From contig NZ_JBHSMT010000010.1 of NCBI RefSeq assembly GCF_042654985.1, forward strand, positions 1 through 63,927: a DNA stretch of 63,927 nt, given 5' to 3'. The translations under genes and the position numbers were made by a program. This stretch comes from Paraherbaspirillum soli (GTDB taxonomy: Bacteria; Pseudomonadota; Gammaproteobacteria; Burkholderiales; Burkholderiaceae_D). Below, piece by piece: positions 1 to 8,643 of the stretch; within the stretch, counting starts at the first letter, position 1, and every line of letters starts with the position of its first letter. The notes under the pieces were generated by a model that ran no database searches, was not told where the DNA came from, and worked only from the letters and a program-made list of their open reading frames with translations.

Positions 1-13
1 TTGTTAAAGAACC
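1..13 (-). promoter_or_regulatory. boxA-like antitermination sequence of an rRNA leader
   Basis: On the minus strand the first 13 bases read GGTTCTTTAACAA, close to the boxA element (GCTCTTTAACAA) found in bacterial rRNA operon leaders. It lies downstream of an rRNA-type promoter on the same strand, so a 16S rRNA gene probably begins just outside the window to the left. The rRNA itself is not visible. Confidence 0.65.
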
Positions 14-86
14 TGGTCCGCTGTCGCGCCGACTTGCGTCGTTCGCGTCACCAACAAAGCGTTTTGTTTGTCAGCAGCAGAGAGAT

Positions 87-120
87 GAGATTATGTGGCG
101 TTTCCAGTTTTTCGTCAACT
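87..120 (-). promoter_or_regulatory. rRNA operon-type promoter
   Basis: Minus strand: -35 TTGACG at 118-113, a 17-nt spacer, -10 CATAAT at 95-90, followed by TCTCATCTCTCTGCTGCTGA, the kind of start region seen in betaproteobacterial rRNA promoters. An A-rich stretch (AACAAAAAGT) lies directly upstream of the -35 and could act as an UP element. Transcription would run out of the window to the left through the boxA-like sequence. Confidence 0.7.
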
Positions 121-408
121 ACTTTTTGTTACTCTTCCGAAAAACTTCTTTATTCAACCTCCATTCCTTCACCTGCGTCCCACATCGAATTTCGCGCTCA
201 AAAACAGCCTTCGCTGCCTCTTTATTTCGCGTCGTTCTCAACGGGAGGCGAACTATAGCAAACCTTTTTCAACACTGGCAAGGCTTTTTTGAAAAAACCA
301 GTTATATCAATTCTTTCTCAATTCCGCGATCAAGCGCCGCAACCGCATTGACAAATGACATTCAACTCTTAGACTGCAACGATTGCCCGACAGAAAGCAT
401 CTCCCGAC
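121..408. other. intergenic region without a convincing gene
   Basis: Short overlapping open frames cross this stretch but have no ribosome binding site and no recognisable protein similarity. It separates the leftward rRNA promoter from the rightward NnrU-like gene and probably holds promoter sequence for both. Confidence 0.6.
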
Positions 409-987
409 ATGACACTACTAATACTAGGATTACTAATCTTTCTTGGCGCGCACTCGGTCCGCATCGTCGCCGAGCCTTGGCGTGCAGCGCAAATTGCGCG
501 TATCGGCCCGACCAGTTGGAAAGGTTTGTACGCGCTGGCGTCGGCGGTTGGGCTGGCGCTGATCGTCTGGGGTTACGGACTGGCGCATGGGCACCCGGCT
601 GCGCTTTGGACGCCACCAATTTGGGCACGACATCTCGCCGACTTGCTGACCGCACTGGCTTTCGTTCTGATCGCGGCGGCTTATATACCGAGCAACCACT
701 TCAAGGCCGTTGTCGGCCATCCAATGTTGCTTGGGGTCCAGTTCTGGGCAGTGGCGCACTTGCTCGCGAACGGCACTCTGGCGGCCTTTGTATTGTTTGG
801 CGCCTTCCTGGCTTGGGCGGTGACGGATTTTGCGTCGTCGCGCCGCCGCGACCGGCTGGCAGGGACGCAGTACCCGGCCGGAACATTCACGCGAGATGCT
901 GTAGCAGTCATGGTCGGACTCGCGACCTGGGCGCTGTTCGCATTCCTTCTACATGGCTGGTTGATCGGCGTGCGGCCGTTCGGTTGA
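409..987 (+). CDS. NnrU-like integral membrane protein
   Basis: This 192-residue, very hydrophobic protein starts with a membrane segment (LLILGLLIFLGAHSVRIVA) and has about five or six predicted membrane spans. The early AHSVRI, the central AYIPSNHF and the GHPMLLGVQFWAVAHLLANG block are typical of the NnrU family. NnrU proteins were first linked to nitrite/nitric oxide reduction in alphaproteobacteria, but the biochemical role is unknown and many members, like this one, have no denitrification genes nearby. The length fits the family. The ATG at 409 places the first membrane segment at the N-terminus. No operon partner is evident. Confidence 0.85.
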   Translation: MTLLILGLLIFLGAHSVRIVAEPWRAAQIARIGPTSWKGLYALASAVGLALIVWGYGLAHGHPAALWTPPIWARHLADLLTALAFVLIAAAYIPSNHFKAVVGHPMLLGVQFWAVAHLLANGTLAAFVLFGAFLAWAVTDFASSRRRDRLAGTQYPAGTFTRDAVAVMVGLATWALFAFLLHGWLIGVRPFG

Positions 988-1158
988 AGCCCCGATGCAG
1001 CCGCATCGCCACGCCTTTGCCGACAGCCGAGCGATACGGTCCGGCAGGTAGCATTTTCAGTGGTCGGTGCTATCTTGAAGTATCCGTTTACGGCCAGCGG
1101 CGGCTGTAGCTCGCCCCCACCTGGCGCCTTGGACTACGCGCAAGAAAGGAGCTTCGCC

Positions 1159-2547
1159 ATGATTGGGATTCAGCAAGAAGTCATCGAACAATTCAAGTCG
1201 CAAGTAAGAGGCCAGGTATTACTGCCGCCCGACCCGGGATTCGACACCGCGCGCACCATCTGGAACGCCATGATCGATCGCAAACCCGGCGTGATCGTGC
1301 GCTGCGCAGGCGTGGCCGACGTGATGCGCGCAGTTGACTTCGCGCGCGAGCGCGGCCTGCTGCTCTCCGTTCGCGGCGCCGGTCACAACATCGCAGGCAA
1401 TGCGGTCTGCGACGATGGCCTGATGATCGACCTTTCCCTGATGAAATCGGTGCGGATCAATCCCGAGACATCAAGAGCATATGTCGAGCCCGGCGCCACC
1501 CTCGCCGACTTCGACCATGAGGCCCAGGCCTTCGGGCTGGCTACTCCGTTGGGCATCAATTCCACCACCGGCGTCGCCGGGCTGACGCTGGGTGGCGGTT
1601 TCGGCTGGCTGACCCGCAAGCACGGGATGACAGTCGACAACCTGCTGTCGGCCGACGTCGTCACCGCCGACGGCAAGCGGCTGCACGCCAGCGCGCAAGA
1701 GAATCCCGACCTGTTTTGGGCGATTCGCGGTGGCGGCGGCAACTTCGGCATCGTCACCCTGTTCGAGTTTCAGCTGCATCCGGTCGGCCCCGAGGTATTG
1801 GGCGGACTCATCGTTTTTCCGTTCGCTCAAGCCAAGCCCCTGCTCGTCAAGTACCGTGAGCTGGCCGATCAAATCCCCGAGGAGCTGAATGTGTGGGTGG
1901 TATTGCGCAAGGCTCCGCCGCTGCCGTTCCTGCCGACAGAGATTCATGGCAAGGAAGTCATGGTGGTGCCGTTTCTGTACGCTGGGGAGATCGAGGCGGG
2001 AAGACGCGCGATCGAGCCGCTGCGCAACTTCGCCCAGCCGCATGGCGAACACATCGGGCCGATGCCCTACGCGGCCTGGCAAAAAACATTCGACCCCTTG
2101 CTAACTCCCGGGGCCCGCAACTATTGGAAATCGCATAACTTCACCGAACTCAGCGACGGCGCCATCGACACCATGATCGAGTACGCCAGCAAACTCCCTA
2201 GTCCCCAATGCGAGATCTTCATCGGCTTGGTGAGCGGGCTAGCGAACCGCGTGCCGAAGGAGGCCACCGCCTACACCCATCGCGATGCCAAGTTCGTCCT
2301 CAACGTGCACAGCCGCTGGGACCAGCCAGACCAGGATAAAGCCTGCATCGGCTGGGCTCGCGAGTTCTTCGCTGCGACCACGCCGTATGCGACCGGCGGC
2401 GTCTATGTCAATTTCATGACCCAGGAAGAAGGCGAGCGCATCCCGGCGGCATATGGCCCCAATTACGAGCGGCTGGTTCAGCTAAAAAGCAAATACGACC
2501 CGACCAACCTGTTCCGCATGAATCAAAACATTAAACCTTCCGCCTAG
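1159..2547 (+). CDS. FAD-binding (berberine bridge enzyme-like) oxidoreductase
   Basis: This 462-residue flavoprotein has an N-terminal FAD-binding type 4 (PCMH) domain at about residues 40-210 and a C-terminal berberine-like tail (YVNFM near the end, then KYDPTNLFRMNQNI). His76 in VRGAGHNIAG is the usual site of covalent FAD attachment. The GVAGLTLGGGFGWL stretch is the conserved flavin-binding loop. Such enzymes oxidise alcohols, sugars or secondary metabolites; the substrate cannot be read from sequence. The frame is open from 1060, but ATG 1159 is preferred because AAGGAG (1146-1151) sits correctly before it. Cytoplasmic, apparently monocistronic. Confidence 0.88.
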   Translation: MIGIQQEVIEQFKSQVRGQVLLPPDPGFDTARTIWNAMIDRKPGVIVRCAGVADVMRAVDFARERGLLLSVRGAGHNIAGNAVCDDGLMIDLSLMKSVRINPETSRAYVEPGATLADFDHEAQAFGLATPLGINSTTGVAGLTLGGGFGWLTRKHGMTVDNLLSADVVTADGKRLHASAQENPDLFWAIRGGGGNFGIVTLFEFQLHPVGPEVLGGLIVFPFAQAKPLLVKYRELADQIPEELNVWVVLRKAPPLPFLPTEIHGKEVMVVPFLYAGEIEAGRRAIEPLRNFAQPHGEHIGPMPYAAWQKTFDPLLTPGARNYWKSHNFTELSDGAIDTMIEYASKLPSPQCEIFIGLVSGLANRVPKEATAYTHRDAKFVLNVHSRWDQPDQDKACIGWAREFFAATTPYATGGVYVNFMTQEEGERIPAAYGPNYERLVQLKSKYDPTNLFRMNQNIKPSA

Positions 2548-2593
2548 CGCGATCCAGCAGCAATGAGTTTGCTTCACCCAAGCGGCCAGCACC

Positions 2594-2603
2594 GGGGGGG
2601 GGG
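2594..2603 (+). repeat. run of ten G residues
   Basis: A (G)10 homopolymer ends directly at an ATG (2604) that is in frame with the YdeI-like gene. Runs of this length are prone to slippage. Here the run lies upstream of the more likely start at 2679, so length change would affect the leader or the spacing of the first ATG rather than the reading frame. Confidence 0.8.
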
Positions 2604-2678
2604 ATGACGATGCGCGTCGCGACTGCATTAAGCCGTATTAGAATGCTCTCCCCCATCAGCCGCGCCCAAGAAAAACAG

Positions 2679-3272
2679 ATGAGCCTCGATCGCACCCCCA
2701 TCGACGACCAATCGACACTGCTGTTTGATCACCAGAAATCCTGGGCCGCATGGCTAAAACAAAACCATGGCAAGTCGTCCGGCGTGTGGTTGCGGCTGGC
2801 GAAGAAGGACTCGGGCCAGCAGTCGGTTTCCTACGGTGAGGCGCTGGAAACGGCGCTGTGCTACGGCTGGATAGACGGACAAAAGAAGAGTGACAACGCG
2901 CACTACTGGCTGCAGAGATTCACGCCGCGCTCGGCAAAAAGCATCTGGTCAAAGATCAACCGCGATAAAGCGCTGGCGCTGATCGATAGCGGCCAAATGC
3001 AAGCCGCCGGGCTCAACGAGATTGAGCGCGCAAAGAGCGACGGCCGCTGGGAGGCCGCCTATGACTCGGCCAGCAAGGCGACAGTGCCCAGCGATTTGCA
3101 ATCGGCACTCGACGCCAACGCACAAGCGAAAGCGTTTTTCGCCACCCTTGATAGCCACAATCGCTACGCGGTCCTGTTCAGGATTCAAACCGCCAAGAAG
3201 GCCGAAACGCGCGCCAAGCGCATTCTGCAGTTCGTACAAATGCTGGAACGGCACGAGAAACTGCATCCATAA
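2679..3272 (+). CDS. YdeI/OmpD-associated family protein
   Basis: This protein of about 197 residues has the hallmark pattern of the YdeI family: an N-terminal region with WAAWLKQNH and GVWLRLAKK, then YGEALETALCYGWIDGQ, then RFTPRSAKSIWSKIN. A C-terminal segment rich in Lys and Arg follows (AKKAETRAKRI). E. coli YdeI relatives have been tied to stress or peptide resistance and to OmpD, but the molecular activity is not settled. An ATG at 2604 is also in frame but would add 25 residues not typical of the family, so 2679 was chosen. It converges on the GlcG-like gene, with 41 bp between the stops. Confidence 0.82.
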   Translation: MSLDRTPIDDQSTLLFDHQKSWAAWLKQNHGKSSGVWLRLAKKDSGQQSVSYGEALETALCYGWIDGQKKSDNAHYWLQRFTPRSAKSIWSKINRDKALALIDSGQMQAAGLNEIERAKSDGRWEAAYDSASKATVPSDLQSALDANAQAKAFFATLDSHNRYAVLFRIQTAKKAETRAKRILQFVQMLERHEKLHP

Positions 3273-3313
3273 GACGTAGGCCGGCAAAATGCAATCACGA
3301 GCGGACGATTTGC

Positions 3314-3802
3314 TTATAGCGCCCCGGCCCCAGCCAAGGCAACCTGCACATCCTGATCCGACTGCATGCCGGATACGCCGATCCCTCCAACGACAGCACC
3401 ATTGCGCAACAAAGGAAGGCCGCCTTCGAGCGGCGTCAAATTATTCATCCCCAGCAGCCGCAGATGTATCCCGCCTTGTGTCAGCGCCTCCTGAAAAACC
3501 GCCGTCGGCCGCCGGAAAGCCACCGCGGTCTCGGCCTTCTGTCGGCTGACCTCGATGCTCCCTAGCTGGGCCTGATCCATCCTGTGCAAAAGAATCAGTT
3601 GGCAAGCGCTGTCGACCACCGCAATCACCATCGGCCAGCCGCGTTCCCGCGCAAATTCCTCGGCGGCATGCACCACCGACTTTGCTTCCGCCAGCGTCAG
3701 CGAAAGACCATACGGAACAGGCACCAAAACCGGCGGCGCGGCCACATCCCCGACATCTTGCGCTACGGAACGGGTCTGCTCATTTGCCACATCAACTGTC
3801 AT
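3314..3802 (-). CDS. GlcG/HbpS-family protein
   Basis: A 162-residue member of the GlcG/HbpS fold (formerly DUF336). Diagnostic stretches are LTLAEAKSVVHAAEEFA near residue 40, WPMVIAVVDSACQLILLHRMD, RQKAETAVAFRRPT and the glycine-rich GGLPLLRNGAVVGGIGVSG. Family members bind haem or small molecules or accompany glycolate and aromatic catabolism genes; the ligand here is unknown. The frame extends to an ATG at 3817, but the Shine-Dalgarno GAAGGAG lies inside that extension, seven bases before the ATG at 3802, so 3802 is the likely start. It is divergent from a LysR gene that may regulate it. Confidence 0.82.
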   Translation of the reverse strand: MTVDVANEQTRSVAQDVGDVAAPPVLVPVPYGLSLTLAEAKSVVHAAEEFARERGWPMVIAVVDSACQLILLHRMDQAQLGSIEVSRQKAETAVAFRRPTAVFQEALTQGGIHLRLLGMNNLTPLEGGLPLLRNGAVVGGIGVSGMQSDQDVQVALAGAGAL

Positions 3803-3887
3803 ATCAAACTCCTTCAAAAAATGCGATGAGGCAAGTATGCACTTTGCCGATTTAATTGATAATTAGCATCTTTATGGAAAGACTTTG

Positions 3888-4781
3888 ATGTTTTCAATGA
3901 AAATGACTTCACTACAAGACTATGCCGCCTTCGTCGCCGTGATTGACGAAGGCAGCCTGACCGCGGCAGCGCGCCGGCTCGGACGTTCGGTGCAAGCCGT
4001 CAGTACGGCTTTGAAAAATCTGGAGGACGAGCTTGGGCTGACGCTGGTGACGCGCACCACGCGGCGCTGCAGCCCGACGCCGACCGGCGTGAAATTCGCC
4101 GCCCGCCTGCGGACCGTGCTGGCCGACATTGCCGACGCGCACGCGGAAGCGCTGGATGAAGCCGCACAATTGAGCGGCCCGATCAGGATCGGTGCCTCGA
4201 CCTTGTTCGGTCCCGAGTTCCTGATGCCGATCCTGGCCGGCTTCATCGAACGCCACCCCGAAACCACGATAGAACTGGCGCTATCGGATCGCCAAGTCGA
4301 TCTGGTCAAAGAAGGCCTGGATCTGGCGATCCGGATCGGCCCCATGAATCAATTGGACGTGAAGGCAAAAAAACTTGGGCTGCGGCGCCGTGTGGTGGTC
4401 GGCGCCCCCGGGTATCTGGCGCGCCGCGGCCGTCCCGGCGAGCCCGCCGACCTGGCGCAGCACGACTGCATTCTGCGGCGCAACGCCAGCCAGAAGGAAA
4501 GCTGGGCTTTCACCTCCGGCAACGTTGAGGTGCGCGGCCGCTTCAGCTCCGACAGTGCGCTGGCGCGTCATCGGGCGGCAACTCTCGGGCTCGGCTTGTG
4601 CATGGCCCCGCTGTGGCAGGTGCATAGCCTGGTCGACGCCGGGCAATTGGAACTGGTGCTCGATGCATATGAATTGCCCGGCACGCCGATTCATATCGTA
4701 TGGCCGGAAGGACGGACATCGCGACGAGTGCGCGCAGTGATCGACCTGCTGGCCGCGCGCCTGTCGCTTGCGGGACTTTAA
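3888..4781 (+). CDS. LysR-family transcriptional regulator
   Basis: A regulator of about 297 residues with an N-terminal winged helix-turn-helix (LQDYAAFVAVIDEGSLTAAA, then LGRSVQAVSTALKNLEDELG) and a C-terminal effector-binding periplasmic-binding-like domain (LSGPIRIGASTLFGPEFLMP onward). It belongs to the AaeR/DsdC-like branch common next to oxidoreductases. The start at 3888 is supported by GGAAAG at 3875-3880; an in-frame ATG at 3903 is an alternative. It is divergent from the GlcG-like gene across 85 bp, the classic arrangement for a LysR regulator and its target. Confidence 0.88.
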   Translation: MFSMKMTSLQDYAAFVAVIDEGSLTAAARRLGRSVQAVSTALKNLEDELGLTLVTRTTRRCSPTPTGVKFAARLRTVLADIADAHAEALDEAAQLSGPIRIGASTLFGPEFLMPILAGFIERHPETTIELALSDRQVDLVKEGLDLAIRIGPMNQLDVKAKKLGLRRRVVVGAPGYLARRGRPGEPADLAQHDCILRRNASQKESWAFTSGNVEVRGRFSSDSALARHRAATLGLGLCMAPLWQVHSLVDAGQLELVLDAYELPGTPIHIVWPEGRTSRRVRAVIDLLAARLSLAGL

Positions 4782-5077
4782 GTCACCTCCGACGAGGATA
4801 AAGCGCATTACAGGCGAGAAAATTCGAGCAAAAATCGCATAAACAAAGTCATAAATGTCATAAACAGCTGTTAAAAAACAACATAAATCATCAACCCCAT
4901 CCAATTTATAAAAAATCAAAAACAAATGCAGAAAAATTAATGCAATTTCTTTATTAGTAGGTAATATCTATCCCGTTCTGTTTGTAACAATAAGTAACGA
5001 TTTGTTGCATCACTGACGCATCAGCTCAGGCGTTGGAGCGAACATCAAAATAATATTTAAGCTAACAAAGGGAAGAA

Positions 5078-6190
5078 ATGAAGAAAACTGCATTCGCGCT
5101 AGCCGCCCTCGCTCTGATCGGCGCCAACGTACAAGCTCAAAGCAATGTCACCATTTATGGCGTGGTCGATACCAGCATCACTTACACCAGCAAAGTCGGC
5201 GCAAAAAACGACAAGCGCTTCAGCCTGGATTCGGGCGATCTGTCGACTTCCCGCATCGGCTTTAAAGGGGTGGAAGATCTTGGCAGCGGATTGAAAGCGA
5301 TTTTCCAACTGGAAAACGGCTTCAATGCAGACGATGGCTCACTGGCGACCGCCAACACATTGTTTGACCGCAAATCGGTAGTCGGCCTGGCTGGCGGCTT
5401 CGGCACTGTGACGCTCGGCCGTCAAACCGACTTCCTGGAAGACATCGGCAATAAATACACATCGGTGCAAACCTTCGGAGGCAACGGCGTCAAGGGCGGC
5501 CACTTCAACAACCTGGATCGCATTTCGGGCGCCCGCACCAACAATTCGATCCGCTACGACAGCAACAACGTCAGCGGCTTTACCGGCAACTTGTTCTACG
5601 GCTTCGGCGAAGTTGCAGGCAAAACTTCGGCCGGCCAAACGTTCGGTTTCGGCGGCAACTATGCGAACGGCCCGTTCGGCATCGGCGCGGCGTACTTCCA
5701 AACCAAACTTGCTGCCGACGCAGCACCGGCCAAGGCCGGCGACACCGACCTCAAAACCTTCACCCTGGGCGCCAGCTACCAAGCCGGCCCGGCCAAGATC
5801 TACGGCGCATGGTCGCAGGCAAAACGGCCATTGGCGACGGCCACCGCAGCAACCGGCTTGGTCAACATCACGACCGCCACCAAAGCCAACATCTTTGATC
5901 TGGGCGTCGATTACGCACTGTCCGGAAATCTGCACCTATTGGGCAGCGTGATTTTCGACCGCGCCGACATCAGCCGCAAAACAGCCGGCTCGACCAAGGG
6001 CAAGACCACCCAGCTCAACCTTGGCGTCGACTACTTTCTGTCGAAACGCACCGATGTGTACGCTTTGTACAGCAATCAGCGCTCAACTGACGTCAACAAC
6101 CCGGGCGTGATCAACGCGGCCTACAGCGTTGCGCCGGCGGACGACAGCAATCAAAACGTGTTGCGCGTCGGCCTGCGTCACAAGTTTTAA
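5078..6190 (+). CDS. Gram-negative general porin
   Basis: A 370-residue outer membrane porin of the betaproteobacterial OmpC/Omp32 type. The first 20 residues are a Sec signal peptide (MKKTAFALAALALIGANVQA) cleaved before QSNVTIYGVVDTS. The mature protein shows alternating beta-strands, the eyelet-loop motif region (GFGTVTLGRQ) and the required C-terminal Phe (VLRVGLRHKF). It forms trimeric passive diffusion channels for small hydrophilic solutes. The 296-bp upstream region is AT-rich and likely carries a strong promoter. AAGGGAAGAA before the ATG serves as ribosome binding site. No partner gene. Confidence 0.93.
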   Translation: MKKTAFALAALALIGANVQAQSNVTIYGVVDTSITYTSKVGAKNDKRFSLDSGDLSTSRIGFKGVEDLGSGLKAIFQLENGFNADDGSLATANTLFDRKSVVGLAGGFGTVTLGRQTDFLEDIGNKYTSVQTFGGNGVKGGHFNNLDRISGARTNNSIRYDSNNVSGFTGNLFYGFGEVAGKTSAGQTFGFGGNYANGPFGIGAAYFQTKLAADAAPAKAGDTDLKTFTLGASYQAGPAKIYGAWSQAKRPLATATAATGLVNITTATKANIFDLGVDYALSGNLHLLGSVIFDRADISRKTAGSTKGKTTQLNLGVDYFLSKRTDVYALYSNQRSTDVNNPGVINAAYSVAPADDSNQNVLRVGLRHKF

Positions 6191-6410
6191 TTAATTAGTT
6201 AGCAGCAAGCGATAATCAGCAGTAAATGACGGGGAATGCCGCAAGACCGGGCGTCCCCGCTTCCCTCCCGCGGCATTCGCGCACGCGCCAAAACCACGTT
6301 GACAAACCCTGCCCGCTCCATAAACTGCAATCAGTTCCAAATAGAAATACCGCCAACGATCGTTCATTCAGACCACATCTCGCAGCAACCCATACCAGGA
6401 GCACGCGACC

Positions 6411-6884
6411 ATGCAAAGACTCAGCACCTGCCTTTGGTTCGACGATCAAGCTCAGGAAGCGGCCGCCTTCTACGTTAGCCTGTTCCCCAACTCGCACATC
6501 GTCGACACCAAGTACTACCCTGAAGGTTCGCAACGCCCGGCCGGCTCCGTATTGACCGTTCAATTCACGCTCGACGGCAACGAGTACGTGGCACTCAACG
6601 GCGGCCCGCAATTCAAGTTCTCCCCCGCCGTGTCGCTGGTGGCAAATTGCGATACGCAGCAGGAAGTCGATACCCTGTGGCACAAATTATCCGAAGGCGG
6701 ACAGGAAGGACAATGCGGCTGGCTGACGGACAAGTACGGACTGTCCTGGCAAGTCGTGCCGCGCGCATTGATCAAGATGCTGAGTACGGCAGACAGCGCG
6801 GCATCGCAACGCGCATTCGCGGCAATGATGACGATGACGAAGCTTGATATTGCGGCTTTGCAGCGGGCGTTTGAGGGTAGTTAA
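6411..6884 (+). CDS. VOC-superfamily (PhnB-like) protein
   Basis: A 157-residue protein of the vicinal oxygen chelate fold, in the subfamily once named after 3-demethylubiquinone-9 3-methyltransferase. It starts with the typical LSTCLWFDDQAQEAAAFYVSLFPNS, continues with VLTVQFTLDGNEYVALNGGPQFKFSPAVSL, and ends with the CGWLTDKYGLSWQVVPRAL signature. Despite the old name no methyltransferase activity is expected. These are small dimeric cytoplasmic proteins, usually of unknown substrate. A preceding palindrome (GAATGCCGC 6234-6242 with GCGGCATTC 6270-6278) lies between the porin and this gene. Confidence 0.85.
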   Translation: MQRLSTCLWFDDQAQEAAAFYVSLFPNSHIVDTKYYPEGSQRPAGSVLTVQFTLDGNEYVALNGGPQFKFSPAVSLVANCDTQQEVDTLWHKLSEGGQEGQCGWLTDKYGLSWQVVPRALIKMLSTADSAASQRAFAAMMTMTKLDIAALQRAFEGS

Positions 6885-7406
6885 TCCGCCTGGAGAATGA
6901 ACCTTCCGTCGGCCGCTCATGCGAAGTGTTGAACGTTCGCTTTCCGTGCGACTCACCGGCCAAGACTCACCGGCCAGTTTGGGCCTAACTCGGCTTTTCA
7001 CGAATGACGCAGTTCGGCCGGTCGAATATCTCCAGTTGAAGGTCGGCGACAGACTGAAAACCGTTATTCGGATTTCTTGGATGGTTGATTACAAATGCCC
7101 AGTTGCTACTGCGTGATAAATGGGCTCAGTAGGCAGTTTCGATTTCGAAGGATTCGGCAATCACCGTCCCTCTGTTGCAAAGTATGCATTTCTGAGCAGG
7201 CCGAATGCGTCTAGCTGCCAGTAGTCAAAGATTGCAAAAAGCTTCCGCGATGAAATTGCCTTTGTGCTACTGTTGCCAAATCGCATTCTATGCAGCGGAG
7301 GTGTCGCGTAAAAACGATATTTGCCAATAATCTATCCCATGTTAGGCACTGCGACCTCCGCGACAGCAGATACTCCCTACGATCGGCCATTAGCCCATAC
7401 AGATTC
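6885..7406. other. gene-free left flank of the nuclease-HerA module
   Basis: About 520 bp with no supportable gene. A degenerate block at 6991-7022 (starting CGGCTTTTCACGAATGACGC) resembles 25802-25833 in the accessory region at 25 of 32 positions. The rest shows no recognisable element. It probably contains the promoter of the downstream defence module. Confidence 0.5.
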
Positions 7407-8642
7407 ATGACGACACGCTCCGCCAATGCCCCCATAAAGGGCTATTTCTATCAGTTTGACCACACAATCGTACAGATTCTGTCCGCGGCATCTGCGAGCG
7501 CCGTTGTCACCGTAGAGGGGATCGAGGATGTTGACCTGACCGAGGGCGGCGAAAACGTCCTCACCCAATGCAAATATTATGAAGGCACCGAATACAACCA
7601 CTCGGTCATCAAGGACGCGGTGATCCATATGCTGCGTCACTTCAAGGACAACGGTTGTACTAGCGGGCAAGACTTCAGCTATCGCGTCTACGGGTACTAC
7701 AAGAGCGGCCAGGAAAAGCTGCCCGCTGATTTCGATGTGGAATTCTTGAAGAAGCATTTACTTACCTACAAGTCCGAAGGTGTCACCCACGAGGTGCATG
7801 CCGAACTCGTGATGAGCGACGCGCAACTGGAGAGCTTCCGCCAGCTTCTCGAAATCAACATCCGTGCAATGTCCTACGACGACCAGCAGGACGAAGCCAT
7901 GTGCCTCTTGAGATCGCAGATTCCAGGTTGCCTGCAGGAGGATGCGGAAGTCTTCTACTATCCGAATGCCATCAATGTGATCCAGTCGCTAGCGATCAAG
8001 GCGAATCTAAACGACAGGAAAATCTCCAAGGCCCAGTTCATCGCGCGGGTAAACCGCAAGGACATCGTATTCAGTGCCTGGCTGCTCAAGAAGTTCGGCG
8101 ACGAATACTACACACGCGAGGTAAAGAAGAAGCACTTCCATTTCCCATCGTCCACAAAAGTCCCGAAATCTACCCGCATTTTCGTGCTCGACACAGCATC
8201 AGAATTTGACCTAGCGAATCTGACGCAATTGCTCGCCAAGATTGGCAAGCGCTTCTCGCACGTCGAAAACAGGAATACCTCGCTGGCCGATAGGTTCTGT
8301 CCCTATGTCTTGGTGTTAGGAGCTTCATCTGCAGAATTGATTTCGCTGAAAGAAAACCTGCTTGGACAAGGCATCGAGCTGGCTGACGGGCACGCGTTCA
8401 ACGGCGCGCAATTCTCTGCAGTACGCCTGGCGCGGCCACCGACAAAAGACAATCTTACGCAACTGAAATTCATCGGATCAGCTTCGCAGATCGGACAAGT
8501 AGCCTCATCAATTACGGGATCGACGATGGAGATTTTCGATTTCTTCAAGACCGCGCCGTTGGACGCCGCCGCCGTGCCGGACGGTATCCAACACAACAAG
8601 ATCAAGACCGACACCGTGTATTTCATTAACGAGGTTATATAA
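7407..8642 (+). CDS. DUF4297/Cap4-like nuclease of a HerA-associated defence system
   Basis: A 411-residue cytoplasmic protein whose N-terminus matches the DUF4297/Cap4 type of PD-(D/E)XK nuclease: GYFYQFDHTIVQIL (Gln16 region), then E37-G-I-E-D-V-D43, then a strand with the catalytic-like Q54-C-K56. This order (Gln, Glu/Asp, Asp, Q-x-K) is the expected active site. The remaining 300 residues have no domain I recognise and probably mediate assembly. It is followed after one base by a HerA ATPase, the pairing seen in DUF4297-HerA anti-phage systems, in which the two proteins form a large complex that degrades DNA on infection. The frame extends upstream to 7290, but the similarity starts at 7407. 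Confidence 0.75.
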   Translation: MTTRSANAPIKGYFYQFDHTIVQILSAASASAVVTVEGIEDVDLTEGGENVLTQCKYYEGTEYNHSVIKDAVIHMLRHFKDNGCTSGQDFSYRVYGYYKSGQEKLPADFDVEFLKKHLLTYKSEGVTHEVHAELVMSDAQLESFRQLLEINIRAMSYDDQQDEAMCLLRSQIPGCLQEDAEVFYYPNAINVIQSLAIKANLNDRKISKAQFIARVNRKDIVFSAWLLKKFGDEYYTREVKKKHFHFPSSTKVPKSTRIFVLDTASEFDLANLTQLLAKIGKRFSHVENRNTSLADRFCPYVLVLGASSAELISLKENLLGQGIELADGHAFNGAQFSAVRLARPPTKDNLTQLKFIGSASQIGQVASSITGSTMEIFDFFKTAPLDAAAVPDGIQHNKIKTDTVYFINEVI

Positions 8643-8643
8643 C

